Shown: positions 20,053 to 29,100 of the stretch, one piece after another
Layout: each line of letters opens with the position of its first letter
How positions within the stretch are numbered: position 1 is the first letter of the stretch
Source of the DNA: Muricea muricata
Lineage: Eukaryota > Cnidaria > Anthozoa > Malacalcyonacea > Plexauridae
DNA length: 64,000 nt
Direction of reading: 5' to 3'
NCBI GenBank assembly: GCA_963855995.1
Contig: OY979719.1
Coordinates: forward strand, 7,130,001 to 7,194,000
Made by a program: the position numbers and the translations under genes
Notes under the pieces: model-generated
Told to the model about the DNA's origin: nothing
Seen by the model: the letters and a program-made list of their open reading frames with translations, nothing else
Database searches by the model: none

Positions 20053-20197
20053 TGACGATAATGGAGTCGCTACTTGTGTTAGAAGTTAGATGTAAGATAT
20101 ACTTTATTTTAGCAGTATACAATAACACGTGTCAAGTGCCCTAGAAGTTAATGCCCCCCCCCAACCTATATATGCTTCCTACGCCCTTGGCAACCAG

Positions 20198-21358
20198 CAC
20201 GTCGCCGAACCAACCACTAGCTCAGCAACGAATTACGCCAACTTGTCCACCGAAGTGTTGCATCTCCTGTTGGCACAGCGAAACCTATCCCTTTCTGGGT
20301 CGCGTGACACTCTCCTACGACGCCTCGTCGACCACGACACAGCAGAAAACTCTGCCGTCCCAGCGCCCTCTGAAGCGGCACAAACAAGCACGACACCTAC
20401 CTGTGCCTCGCAATTTTCAGCTGAGTCCCTCCGTTCGCTGGCCTCTGATCTCGCACCCTTGCTCCGAGATGTCTTCACGCACGAGAATAATTCGTCGCTA
20501 ATCCCGCCAAACCACCCACCACCACCGCCAGAAGATTTTCCTGCGCAAACCGCGCCAACGCAATCCTTGCACCTTGGCAATCCTTCGCACGTTGCGCACT
20601 TAATATCGACACAAGCTACACCGCCCGTTACGAACGTCTCTTCGCCACTGGATACTTCAAGTCTGCCCAAAAAACTCGAGGACCAGATCTCAAGCGGTGA
20701 GTTTGTTGATTTTACTTTGCTTCTCCCCGGTAATTCAGACCGCCCCACTTTCGGTCCAATTCGTCTGTCAGTCGAAGGCGATCGGGAATTCTCGATACCT
20801 ATTCCGAATTTTTCTAATTTCGGCAAGCGTCCCAAAATTGACAGTATCGATAAGTGGCTTACAGCGTTTGGCATCTATGCGTCGATTGTTGTCGAAAAAT
20901 TTCCACATAAGGCATCGCAGTTCTTTGCCTACCAGCGTATGATCCGCGAAGCCTCGCAAAAGTTTAAGGGTTTAGTATGGTATTCGTACGACATAGCCTT
21001 TCGAAAACTTGCCGCTAAAAACCCAGCATTAAATTGGGGAGAACGCCATCTCCAGCTTTGGCTAGATAAGTTCACCGGGCTTGCGCGATCAATTTGTTTC
21101 GTCTGCGGCGGCGCGGATCATCTTTCTGATTTATGCCCTCTTTCCTCATCAAGGTTTGGAGGTAACCGGCCACGCTTGTCCAACCAACGTGCCTTCTGCC
21201 GCAATTTCAACGGGGGAATCTCATGCGCAGAGAATCCATGTCCCTTCACACACCGCTGTAACTATGCAGACTGTGGCGGACGACACGGCGCCTATGAACA
21301 CAATGACGCCAGCGCTACACGAACTGATGACACTTCGCGTCGCAGAAAACACAAGTAA
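20198..21358 (+). CDS. DIRS gag, main part
   Basis: After the second target-site copy the gag frame continues in phase with its start at 16560. Residues after a Ser/Thr/Pro-rich stretch include a SAP-like start (TEVLHLLLAQRNLSLSGSRD), a conserved core (IDSIDKWLTAFGIYASIVVE, then RHLQLWLDKFTG), a CX2CX4HX4C knuckle (CFVCGGADHLSDLC) and a CCCH-like cluster (FCRNFNGGISC...CPFTHRCNYADC). The order is typical of DIRS gag, which packages the RNA. It stops at TAA 21356-21358, just before the RT region. The 5' end is detached by the hAT insertion. Confidence 0.8.
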   Translation, partial: HVAEPTTSSATNYANLSTEVLHLLLAQRNLSLSGSRDTLLRRLVDHDTAENSAVPAPSEAAQTSTTPTCASQFSAESLRSLASDLAPLLRDVFTHENNSSLIPPNHPPPPPEDFPAQTAPTQSLHLGNPSHVAHLISTQATPPVTNVSSPLDTSSLPKKLEDQISSGEFVDFTLLLPGNSDRPTFGPIRLSVEGDREFSIPIPNFSNFGKRPKIDSIDKWLTAFGIYASIVVEKFPHKASQFFAYQRMIREASQKFKGLVWYSYDIAFRKLAAKNPALNWGERHLQLWLDKFTGLARSICFVCGGADHLSDLCPLSSSRFGGNRPRLSNQRAFCRNFNGGISCAENPCPFTHRCNYADCGGRHGAYEHNDASATRTDDTSRRRKHK

Positions 21359-21415
21359 AGATTTTGTTGACGGATTAAAACCAGTTACACCAATTAATAT
21401 TAATTTATTGAGTGT

Positions 21416-22975
21416 ATGCTAGTTGACCACCCAGATCGTGAATTTGTTGTTGGCCTCTGTTCGGGTCTGAGAGAGGGTTTTAAAATTGGTTATCAAGGCC
21501 CCCGTCAGCCTTATGTTTCAAAAAATCTAAAAACTGCCTACATGCTGCCGGAAATAGTTGACGGCAACCTACTCGAGGAGGTCAAACAGGGTCATACTAT
21601 TGGGCCCTTTACTCAGCCTCCTTTTAAAAAATTTCCAAATTTACCCCCTGGGTCTCGTCCCTAAGAAGAATTCATCCAAATGGAGAACAATTTTTCACTT
21701 GTCTTATCCCAAAACGTCGCACACTAGCGTCAACGCTAATATTTCTTCCGAAGATTTCTCGTTACAATATGTTCGCATCGACGACGCTATAAGAATCCTT
21801 CTAAAACTAGGCCCAAATTGCTTTATGGCTAAAACAGGCGTCCAATCTGCGTTCCGAAATATCCCAGTACATCCTCAGGATTGGGAACTTCTCGGCATGC
21901 AGTGGCGTGGTTTATATTTTTTCGATCGGGTATTGCCTTTTGGCCTCCGCAGTGCCCCTTTTATATTCAATATGCTTTCGGATGCCCTTGAATGGATTCT
22001 TATACACAAATTAGGCGTTTCCAATGTTCTTCACATCCTGGACGACTTCTTCCTGGCGGAAGCTGGGCCCCGTGCCTCTTGCTTGATTTCACTATGCCAC
22101 CTGCTGTGCCTTTTCACTGAATTAAATGTCCCGGTCGCCCCTGGAAAAACGTTTGCCCCTAGCCAGTCCTTAGAATTCCTTGGGATTACTCTGGACTCTG
22201 CACGCATGTTGGCTTTACTTCCTACTGATAAGCTAGACAGGGCCAGGTCTCTTCTCCAAACTTGGAAAAAACGCTCCTCTTGTCAGTTAAAGGAACTCCA
22301 GTCTCTGATTGGAATTCTCCAATTTGCATGTCGGGTTATTGCCCCGGGTCGCACTTTCCTTCGTCGCATGATTGCTCTCACCTGCGGCATAAAACAACCT
22401 TATCATTTCGTCAGATTAAACGCCGGTTTTTATAAGGACCTATCTATGTGGGAGGTTTTCCTGACCAATTGGAAGGGTATTAGCCTTTTTCTCGAATCCG
22501 AACAGACGCCATCCTCATCACTCCAGCTATTTACTGACGCCGCAGGTTCGACTGGCTTTGGTGGTTATCTAGCAGGCCAGTGGTTTCACGGCCACTGGTT
22601 ACCTGAACAGGAGATTAATAAAACAACCGGCATTTCGATCGCCTGGCAAGAGCTTTATCCTATCTATCTTGCCTGTTGTCTCTGGGGTTCCCACTGGACA
22701 ACTAAACGCATTGTGTTTTTCTGTGACAACGAGTCCGTCGTTCAGAGTTTGAACCAAAAGACGTCAAAATGCCCAAAAATAATGGATTTACTACGTCCAA
22801 TATAGTCCTTTGCACGCTGCGACACAACTTTACGTTCACAGCAAAACATGTACGCGGCCTCGACAATGGCATTGCTGATTTGCTCTCTCGTTTTCAGCTG
22901 GATCGCTTCAAACAATTAGCGCCGTTGGCCTCTCCTCTGCCTTGCGTCATCCCGTCATCGATGATCCAAACTTAA
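21416..22975 (+). pseudogene. DIRS reverse transcriptase and RNase H
   Basis: Frame 21416-21664 gives the N-terminal LVDHPDREFVVGLCSGLREG. Frame 21558-22805 gives LVPKKNSSKWRTIFHLSYP, motif A AKTGVQSAFRNIPVHP, LPFGLRSAPFIFN (motif B) and HILDDFF (motif C). It then gives the RNase H core LFTDAAGSTGFGGYL, AWQELYPIYL and FFCDNESVVQSL. Frame 22769-22975 gives the last RNase H Asp region (HVRGLDNGIADLLSRF). Frameshifts lie near 21645, in a CCCCC run, and near 22795. Motif A has Gly (codon 21837-21839, GGC) where Asp is required. This RT is therefore dead on two counts. Confidence 0.85.
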
Positions 22976-23946
22976 AGAACCGCGTTTGCGAGCTTATTCA
23001 AAATTCGTGGGCCTCATCGACCAAACATACATATGCATCGGGTATAAAACAATTCATTTTATTCTGTCTGTCGAAAGGTATCGTGACACCCCGTTCGCCT
23101 TTACTGCCTGCGACTGAAATTACTCTGCTCTATTTCGTGGGACATTTATCCAAAACAGTTTCGTATGCAACCGTAAAAACTTATATGGCTAGCATCTCGT
23201 ACCTCCACGTAATTTTCCAAATCCCATTTAACATGGGTCGTATGCAATTGCTTGAAAAGTGTTTGAAGGGTCTGAAACGCCTCAAGGGAGAAAAGCTGAG
23301 GGATCGACGACCTATTACCGTAAAAGAGCTTGAATTCCTCCACGCGGCTTTACGTCCCCAATTTACGGATTCTGTAGACAATGTAATGCTCTGGGCTGCC
23401 TTTACCCTGGCCTTCTTTGGGTTTCTACGATGCAGTGAATTTACGTGCAACTCCCCGTTCGACGCAACCTACCACCTTTCCCGAACTGACATCATTTTCC
23501 ACCCCAACATTCTACATGCTGAATCCTACGACGTTGTTATTAAACGTTCCAAAACCGATCCGTTTCGTCGTGGGTGCCGTCTCACCATTGGATCCTCTTA
23601 TAATAAACTTTGCCCTGTACGGGCTATGAAGACCGATCTCCTCCAGTCGCCGTCAGAACAAACACTCCACCCTTTGTTTAAATTCAAGTCTGGTGACCCG
23701 CTTACGCGCACCGCACTAACGTCACATTTACGCCGCTTGCTTCAAGACTATGGACTAGATGGGAAACTCTACGCGTCGCATAGCTTCAGAATCGGAGCTG
23801 CTACGGCCGCTGGCTCAGCCGGACTACCTTCTTGGCTAATAAAGACACTGGGTCGTTGGACATCAGACTATTATGAACGCTGTATTCGAACTCCCAATGA
23901 GGTTTTAGTTTCTGTTCCATATCAAATAACTGCAAGTAACCATTAA
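22942..23946 (+). CDS. DIRS tyrosine recombinase
   Basis: An intact 334-residue ORF overlapping the end of the RNase H frame by 34 bases, as is usual in DIRS elements. The N-terminal SAM-like core-binding half (SWASSTKHTYASGIKQFILF) is followed by the catalytic half with Arg in FFGFLRCSEF, Lys in KRSKTDPFRRG, HSFRIGAATAAG (His-x-x-Arg), a Trp in LGRWTSDYYERCI and the nucleophilic Tyr there. In this family the enzyme inserts circular DNA intermediates without a target duplication. All five catalytic positions appear to be present, so this is the best-preserved part of the element. Confidence 0.85.
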   Translation: MRHPVIDDPNLKNRVCELIQNSWASSTKHTYASGIKQFILFCLSKGIVTPRSPLLPATEITLLYFVGHLSKTVSYATVKTYMASISYLHVIFQIPFNMGRMQLLEKCLKGLKRLKGEKLRDRRPITVKELEFLHAALRPQFTDSVDNVMLWAAFTLAFFGFLRCSEFTCNSPFDATYHLSRTDIIFHPNILHAESYDVVIKRSKTDPFRRGCRLTIGSSYNKLCPVRAMKTDLLQSPSEQTLHPLFKFKSGDPLTRTALTSHLRRLLQDYGLDGKLYASHSFRIGAATAAGSAGLPSWLIKTLGRWTSDYYERCIRTPNEVLVSVPYQITASNH

Positions 23947-23993
23947 AACTATTGTTACTGACCTCTGTTTAGGTTTTATTATAGCTCTAACTC

Positions 23994-24102
23994 AGTTGTG
24001 TGGATCCTTGCTGTTTGTGTGCGATGTTACCGTTCGTTCCAAACTCCAATCGCCATGTCCATTATTTTTTAATCACACTAGGCGCCAATGATCCACACAA
24101 CT
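23994..24102. repeat. Perfect 13-bp inverted repeat behind the recombinase
   Basis: AGTTGTGTGGATC (23994-24006) and GATCCACACAACT (24090-24102) are exact inverses with an 83-base loop. They lie just past the recombinase stop. They could be part of the DIRS terminal or internal complementary region, or the first stem of the hairpin-rich tract that follows. Confidence 0.6.
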
Positions 24103-24193
24103 TATACAGATGAGGACGTATCATTACCGGGGGACTGTATTGAATGATGGTCCCATATCGGCTGGAAGTCTACCCCTACTACCTATCCAGGCC

Positions 24194-24516
24194 CATAGAC
24201 GTACGGGCCACGAAATTTTTGGGGGGCAGACGTTAGTTTGCCCGACTCGCGGCCTAGACGAGTGTCGTAGGGGGAGTAGGGGGGCATTCTCCCCCACGAA
24301 AATTTTGAAATGTAGAGTCTCGCAAATGCCATTTCCCGCGTTTTGAGGATGAAATTGTTCCTTTTTTAATGTTTTTTTTGCCGGTTAGAACAAATTGTTT
24401 TCACATGATAAGGAAGATTGCCCGACTCTTAAGTAGAAATTGCCCGACTAATTAATGTTTCTGGTCGAACTGGGGGGGCACGTGCCCCCCCTGCCCCCCC
24501 GCCCCATACGCCTATG
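24194..24516. mobile_element. 323-bp hAT MITE with exact 8-bp duplication
   Basis: It starts CATAGACGTACGGGCC and ends GGCCCCATACGCCTATG-like (inverse CATAGGCGTATGGGG), flanked by TCCAGGCC on both sides (24186-24193; 24517-24524). G/C runs follow both ends, as in the other hAT elements here. There is no coding capacity. Confidence 0.85.
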
Positions 24517-24524
24517 TCCAGGCC

Positions 24525-25118
24525 GCGGTCACCATGACCGAATAAATACCAGTGCAATTCAAAGCTGTGACCAGCGTTCGTTTGTTTATGCTTTCAAGCA
24601 CATACGTGAAGTTCTGTTTTCGCTACCCCATCATTCGCTACTAGTTCCCCGGTTATTTTTTTATGCAGCTTCTCGTGGCTGAAATGGCAATCCGTACCAG
24701 TACAGATTGTCATTAATGGCAGGGAAGTGCTGTCCCTTGGGACAACACTTCGCCACGCGAAGTGTATTTTACAGGTCATTCAGATCGCAAACCGACCAGT
24801 ATGACCTGACCTAGAGACTCGATGCGTGAGTCATTTCAGTTGAGTGCCGTTAACAATGTTTGGTCACCAGTCCAAACAGTACTCAACATCGACGAGATGA
24901 CGAGCCTGAACGGGGGTTCGCCTGTTCCCCCGTTATCTAGAGGTCCACCTGTTCCTCTAGAAAAACCTACAGTTTTTGCATGCTCACTCGGGTTTTGAGT
25001 ACCCTTACTGCCTCAGTATACCAAGGGTGGTCCCTAGACCATCAGGACTCATTTCGCTGACAACATGCACAGAGATGCGTCATTCCTCTGAGTCTAGAGG
25101 TCCGCCTGTTCCTCTAGA
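24525..25118. ncRNA. Hairpin-rich tract, possible structured RNA
   Basis: At least five perfect short hairpins lie within 600 bases. CGGTCA/TGACCG is at 24526-24540, TGTCCC/GGGACA at 24731-24744, ACACTTCG/CGAAGTGT at 24745-24765. Three 8-bp stems with nearly the same 10-base loop lie at 24909-24934, 24936-24961 and 25093-25118. No coding frame is convincing. It may be the 3' structured part of the DIRS element or an unrelated structured element; the type given is a hypothesis. Confidence 0.4.
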
Positions 25119-25301
25119 AAAACGTAGGTTAGCCAGAGCCTCTAGACCAAACATTTTGCCTGAGCACTTCCTTGCCCAAAATTATATGCCACAAACGAGT
25201 CTCGAATTTGTTTTGTTTGAGCGTGTATATGGGTTGTTTTTGCTGGGTTGCCACTTGTTCAATTCCATATTTCGGTTATGTTAACATATTAACAACATTA
25301 A

Positions 25302-25991
25302 GGTGGCTCGATATAGTAATGCTCACAAATAAAGACAGCATGTGCCAAATTTAATGTTATTCACACAAATCTTTTTATATATCACGTTTACAACAAATAG
25401 ATACGTAAAACATCGAATATTGCATGTCATGTGGGAGGCTGACGCCATTTCGCGCGTAAAAACTGGATGCGGATTTACTAATTGCTGACGTCATTAAAAA
25501 ATTCAATTTTTAAAACTGAATGTGCTAAATCTCCCTATTTTGCACGGTGACCTATCTTGAAATTTTGTAGGCAGTTTCGTACCACAAAAGTCTTGCATTA
25601 TACAAAAAATAAAAAAATTCTGTAATGTGGAAAAAATGTTTTTCAAGAAAACAGTATTTTCGTAGTTTAAAAAAAATTGGCGTTACAGAATTTTTTTAAA
25701 TTTTGCACAATGTTAGTCTATGGTGTTTGTAACATGATGCAAATAAAAAAATTGGGGGTCACCGTGCTTCTTTCAGACTTGCGTAGCAAAATAGATCGTT
25801 TCTGAGTAAATTTGATACGCAAGTGTTGCCATAGCAACAGAGCATTGGCCATCAAAACTGCCATAATTTGAAAGAAAATATGTTAAAATACATGAAAAAT
25901 TCAATACGGACTTATTTAAATTTAACAACGCGAAAATTAAAAGCAATAAGTAAACTATAGCTTAATTTTTTGAAAACTGTATCGAGCCACC
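25302..25991. mobile_element. piggyBac-like MITE, 690 bp
   Basis: TTAA is present immediately outside both ends. The ends are GGTGGCTCGATATAG and the inverse of ACTGTATCGAGCCACC. A TTAA duplication is specific to piggyBac-type transposition. The interior is AT-rich with no transposase. Confidence 0.85.
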
Positions 25992-26077
25992 TTAAACTCG
26001 TGTTATTTTGATTACACCAAGTTCAGCACGTGAAAGATGGACGACTAGAAAATAAAATTCTGTTTTAGTTTTCTTGA

Positions 26078-26186
26078 ATGTTTGGTAAAAATGACGATGG
26101 ACTGTTATTTTTAGCGCTTAGCTTCTTTCGGAGAAGAATGTTCTGAAATATGCACGCAATTATTAAAAAAGAACCCGTATGATCAG
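26078..26186 (+). pseudogene. TTC8: TTC8 exon 1 with an apparent 11-bp contraction
   Basis: ATG at 26078 reads MFGKNDDGLLFLALSFFRRRMF and then TGA at 26144-26146. The BBS8 match resumes in another frame as ECSEICTQLLKKNPYDQ up to the donor at 26187. The exon is 109 nt; 120 nt would keep phase 0. The unit GAAGAATGTTC (11 nt, 26133-26143) followed by TGAAAT sits exactly at the break. A second tandem copy of this unit would restore length, phase and the family pattern. Confidence 0.6.
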
Positions 26187-29100
26187 GTACGGAAAAGTAA
26201 AGTATAATATTTGTCTCAGATTAAAAGTAGTGTCAATATGTCATGTGTAAACTATAATTGCTGTTGCTAAGTCGATGCTATCAACATTTTGCCGTCTCTT
26301 TCTGACCAAGTACAAATTATGCTTCATTGTTGTGTAGAATAATCAATTATTGTATACACAAATATATTACAGAATTTATGTACTAAATATGTACGTAGAA
26401 ATTTAATGTTTAATAGGACTTGATGTTATGTTTTGATACCTTGCTTCTTCCTTGCTCACATGTAAGAATCTCACAACTTGTAACAAGTCTGCAAGCAAGA
26501 TGTCAACAAGTTGTGTTTGCATGGCTTGTTGCAAGTTATCAAGGACTTTGGAAGAAGCTTTTAACAACTTGTAACAACCTTGTTAATATTGTCAGACTTG
26601 TTACAAGTGTATCTCAACTGTGTTTGGTCAGGAATGCAAAAATCTGTAACAGAAGTGCAAAAATCTGTAGAACAGTGCAAAAATCTGTAACAACAGAAGG
26701 ATCAATCAAATATGACATTGGAAAATGGGAGTGCTAGTTTTCTTAACCAAACAAACAAACATAGAGGGTGAAATTTGAGTGCAATTGCAGTCAAATTTGG
26801 CTGGTTTTTTGACAAAATCTATTTATTTAAATAAAATACATCACTATTGGGAAGTTCTGACCACTTTAGATGTATTTATAACGATGTTATGAGCGTAAGT
26901 TTTTAAAGGAAAAAGCGATGGCGACTTGAGTACAGGTGTATTGTGTGTATTCTTGTCTCACAGTTCCTTTTATATTATTAACAAATGTTCTCATGCAAAT
27001 TTAGAAATAACATGCACTCACAAATTTTGACGTCATTGAAAAACTCACTCGTGCATGTTATTTCCAAATTGCACTGGAAACCATGCTATACCTATACTAA
27101 TAATGCCATGAAGTTGTTTACAGCTTGTTCCAATAATTGTTGTAACAAACAAAGAACTTGTGAAAAGCCACTTGTGAAACGACTTGTGTAAAGACTTCTT
27201 ACAGCTGTTGGAACAACCTTGCGACAAGTTTGAAGACATCAACAAGGTTATTAAAAGTTGTTCACAGCTTGTTTCAAACTTGTTGACAACTTGCAAAAGC
27301 TGTGCAAACACCACATGTTGTGCAAACACACCATGGCTTGTTTGCAAACTTGCTAGTGCAAGTTGCAAGATTTTTTTTTGTGTAGTATGTTTCCTTGTAG
27401 TATGTCTCCTTGTAGTATGTCACCAAATGCAACAGGCATGTAATAGCAAGGATACCAAACTTATAAGAAGTCATTGTTTCTTCTCTCATGCAGGCAGCAT
27501 GGTGTTTGAAGACACGTGCATTGACTGAGCAAGTTTATGTTGATGAGGTTGAGGTGGACGAGGAAGGAATTGCTGAGGTCTTAATGGATGATAACTCAAT
27601 GGCACAGTTACCAAGTAAGTTCATGAGTAGGAGAGTAATATATGGATAAGGAATACAGTATGTGATGATAACAGTGTCACTGACATGTACATATGGCAGT
27701 GGTCTGTTGGATACCATTTTCCTGGATACCTGATAGCACCAGTGTATCAGACCAGTCAGAAGAAATCATTTCTGGATACCAGATAGTAACCAAATACAGG
27801 ATAATAACAATGAATATCTTTTTCCCTGAATACCAGATAGTGCTGGATATCTAAATCTCACTGGATACCAGATAGTGTTATTGGATCTGGCACATACCAG
27901 TATCAGCCCTAACATATGGGTATACTGTTTTCTTTGTCTGCAAAAACATGTGTGTGTGTGTGTTTTCAGTTGTTTTGCTGACATTTAGTGACAAATATAA
28001 TAGCCACATTGTTGTTTTATATTCATAATTACAGTTCATGATGCTGTGATGTGCTGATTTGTAGAGGATTTTCATAACACTAAAATTTTCAGAGTTTAAC
28101 TATAATCTTGGTTCATTTTTCACTTTTTGTCCGATTCCTAAAAGTTGGATTGCAACAAACGTTAGGTAGAAAGAACATTTTTAATCGTTACTGCATCAGC
28201 TTTAACCGTTGCATGGTTATTGTCCAGGACCTGGGACATCCTTAAAGAAACCGGGAACTGGAATAGGTGCACCAACACCAGGTGTCAGGTATGGTTAAAT
28301 GTTGTGTACAATGTGCAATTGCGGTAAAAAGAAACATATTGCCAAAAAAGAAACATATTGCCATGAGGTTTTCTATCTTTTTATTTATATTATTATCAAT
28401 GTTTTTATTATATGGTTCTAGGTGTTTTAGCATAAACTACAACACTCGTATTTTCCATCTTTTCATGCGCTCGTTTGTAAAATGTTGTTATCACCACTCA
28501 AAATTAATAACCATATTTTTGCGCCACTGTATGATATATTTTTTTGGAGTAGAAAAAATGTCCATATTTCAGGAAATTTCCTTTAGTCTAAGAAAGAATT
28601 GTCATTAAATGCCTCCTGTACAACACCCGACAAATTTTCCACCTACATGTACCAACTCAAAATTACTTTTAGGCCTTTCAATTTCCTGTGCCAAAAATGT
28701 TTTATCTTTTGGAAAACACAACCCACTGAGTTTCAAAATTTGAAATTCCGTTATCCTACAAACGATCACTATTTATCAATGAAAAAACATCGTGTCTTAA
28801 GGAGCTTCATGCAGTTAAACCTGGTTCACATTTAAGAATTGGCTCAAACGGGGATGACTTTTTCTGGCCGATGTGATTGAGTGAATTATGTACCATAGCA
28901 AAGTAATCTAATCTTTGTCTCATACTTTAGTTTGTTCACAAAATTCATTCACATACGTGAAAAGGAGAAAGATTACGACAAGTGTGATCCAAGCTTAAAG
29001 AGAGATTTATTTTTTACTTTTATTTTGACACATCATGTGTGCTAGCAAGTAATTACAGTATATCATGTTCCCTAAAACATTCTCCTCAATGTTTTTCTCG

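Larger units (their letters stand above)
16653..20189 (+). mobile_element. hAT transposon inserted in DIRS gag
   Basis: The element is 3537 bp long. It begins CAGGGGCGTAGGAAC and ends in the near-inverse TTCCTACGCCCTTG, flanked by the exact 8-bp duplication GCAACCAG on both sides. It encodes a DUF4371/ZMYM-like hAT transposase with frameshifts. It also carries its own MITE insertion at 17159-17318. The intact target duplication and readable flanking gag frame make the order of insertion clear. Confidence 0.92.
16560..24193 (+). mobile_element. DIRS-type tyrosine-recombinase retrotransposon, disrupted
   Basis: In order on the plus strand: gag with CCHC and CCCH fingers, reverse transcriptase with RNase H, and a tyrosine recombinase in an overlapping frame. 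This is the DIRS1 arrangement. The gag gene is split at 16652/20190 by a hAT transposon. The RT frame has two frameshifts and a lost motif A Asp. Only the recombinase ORF is intact. The outer terminal repeats and inner complementary region could not be fixed by eye. Confidence 0.85.

Noticed and set aside
20233..20874. 213-aa minus-strand ORF
   Set aside because: Antisense to the DIRS gag, which has family motifs; no motif is seen in the antisense frame.
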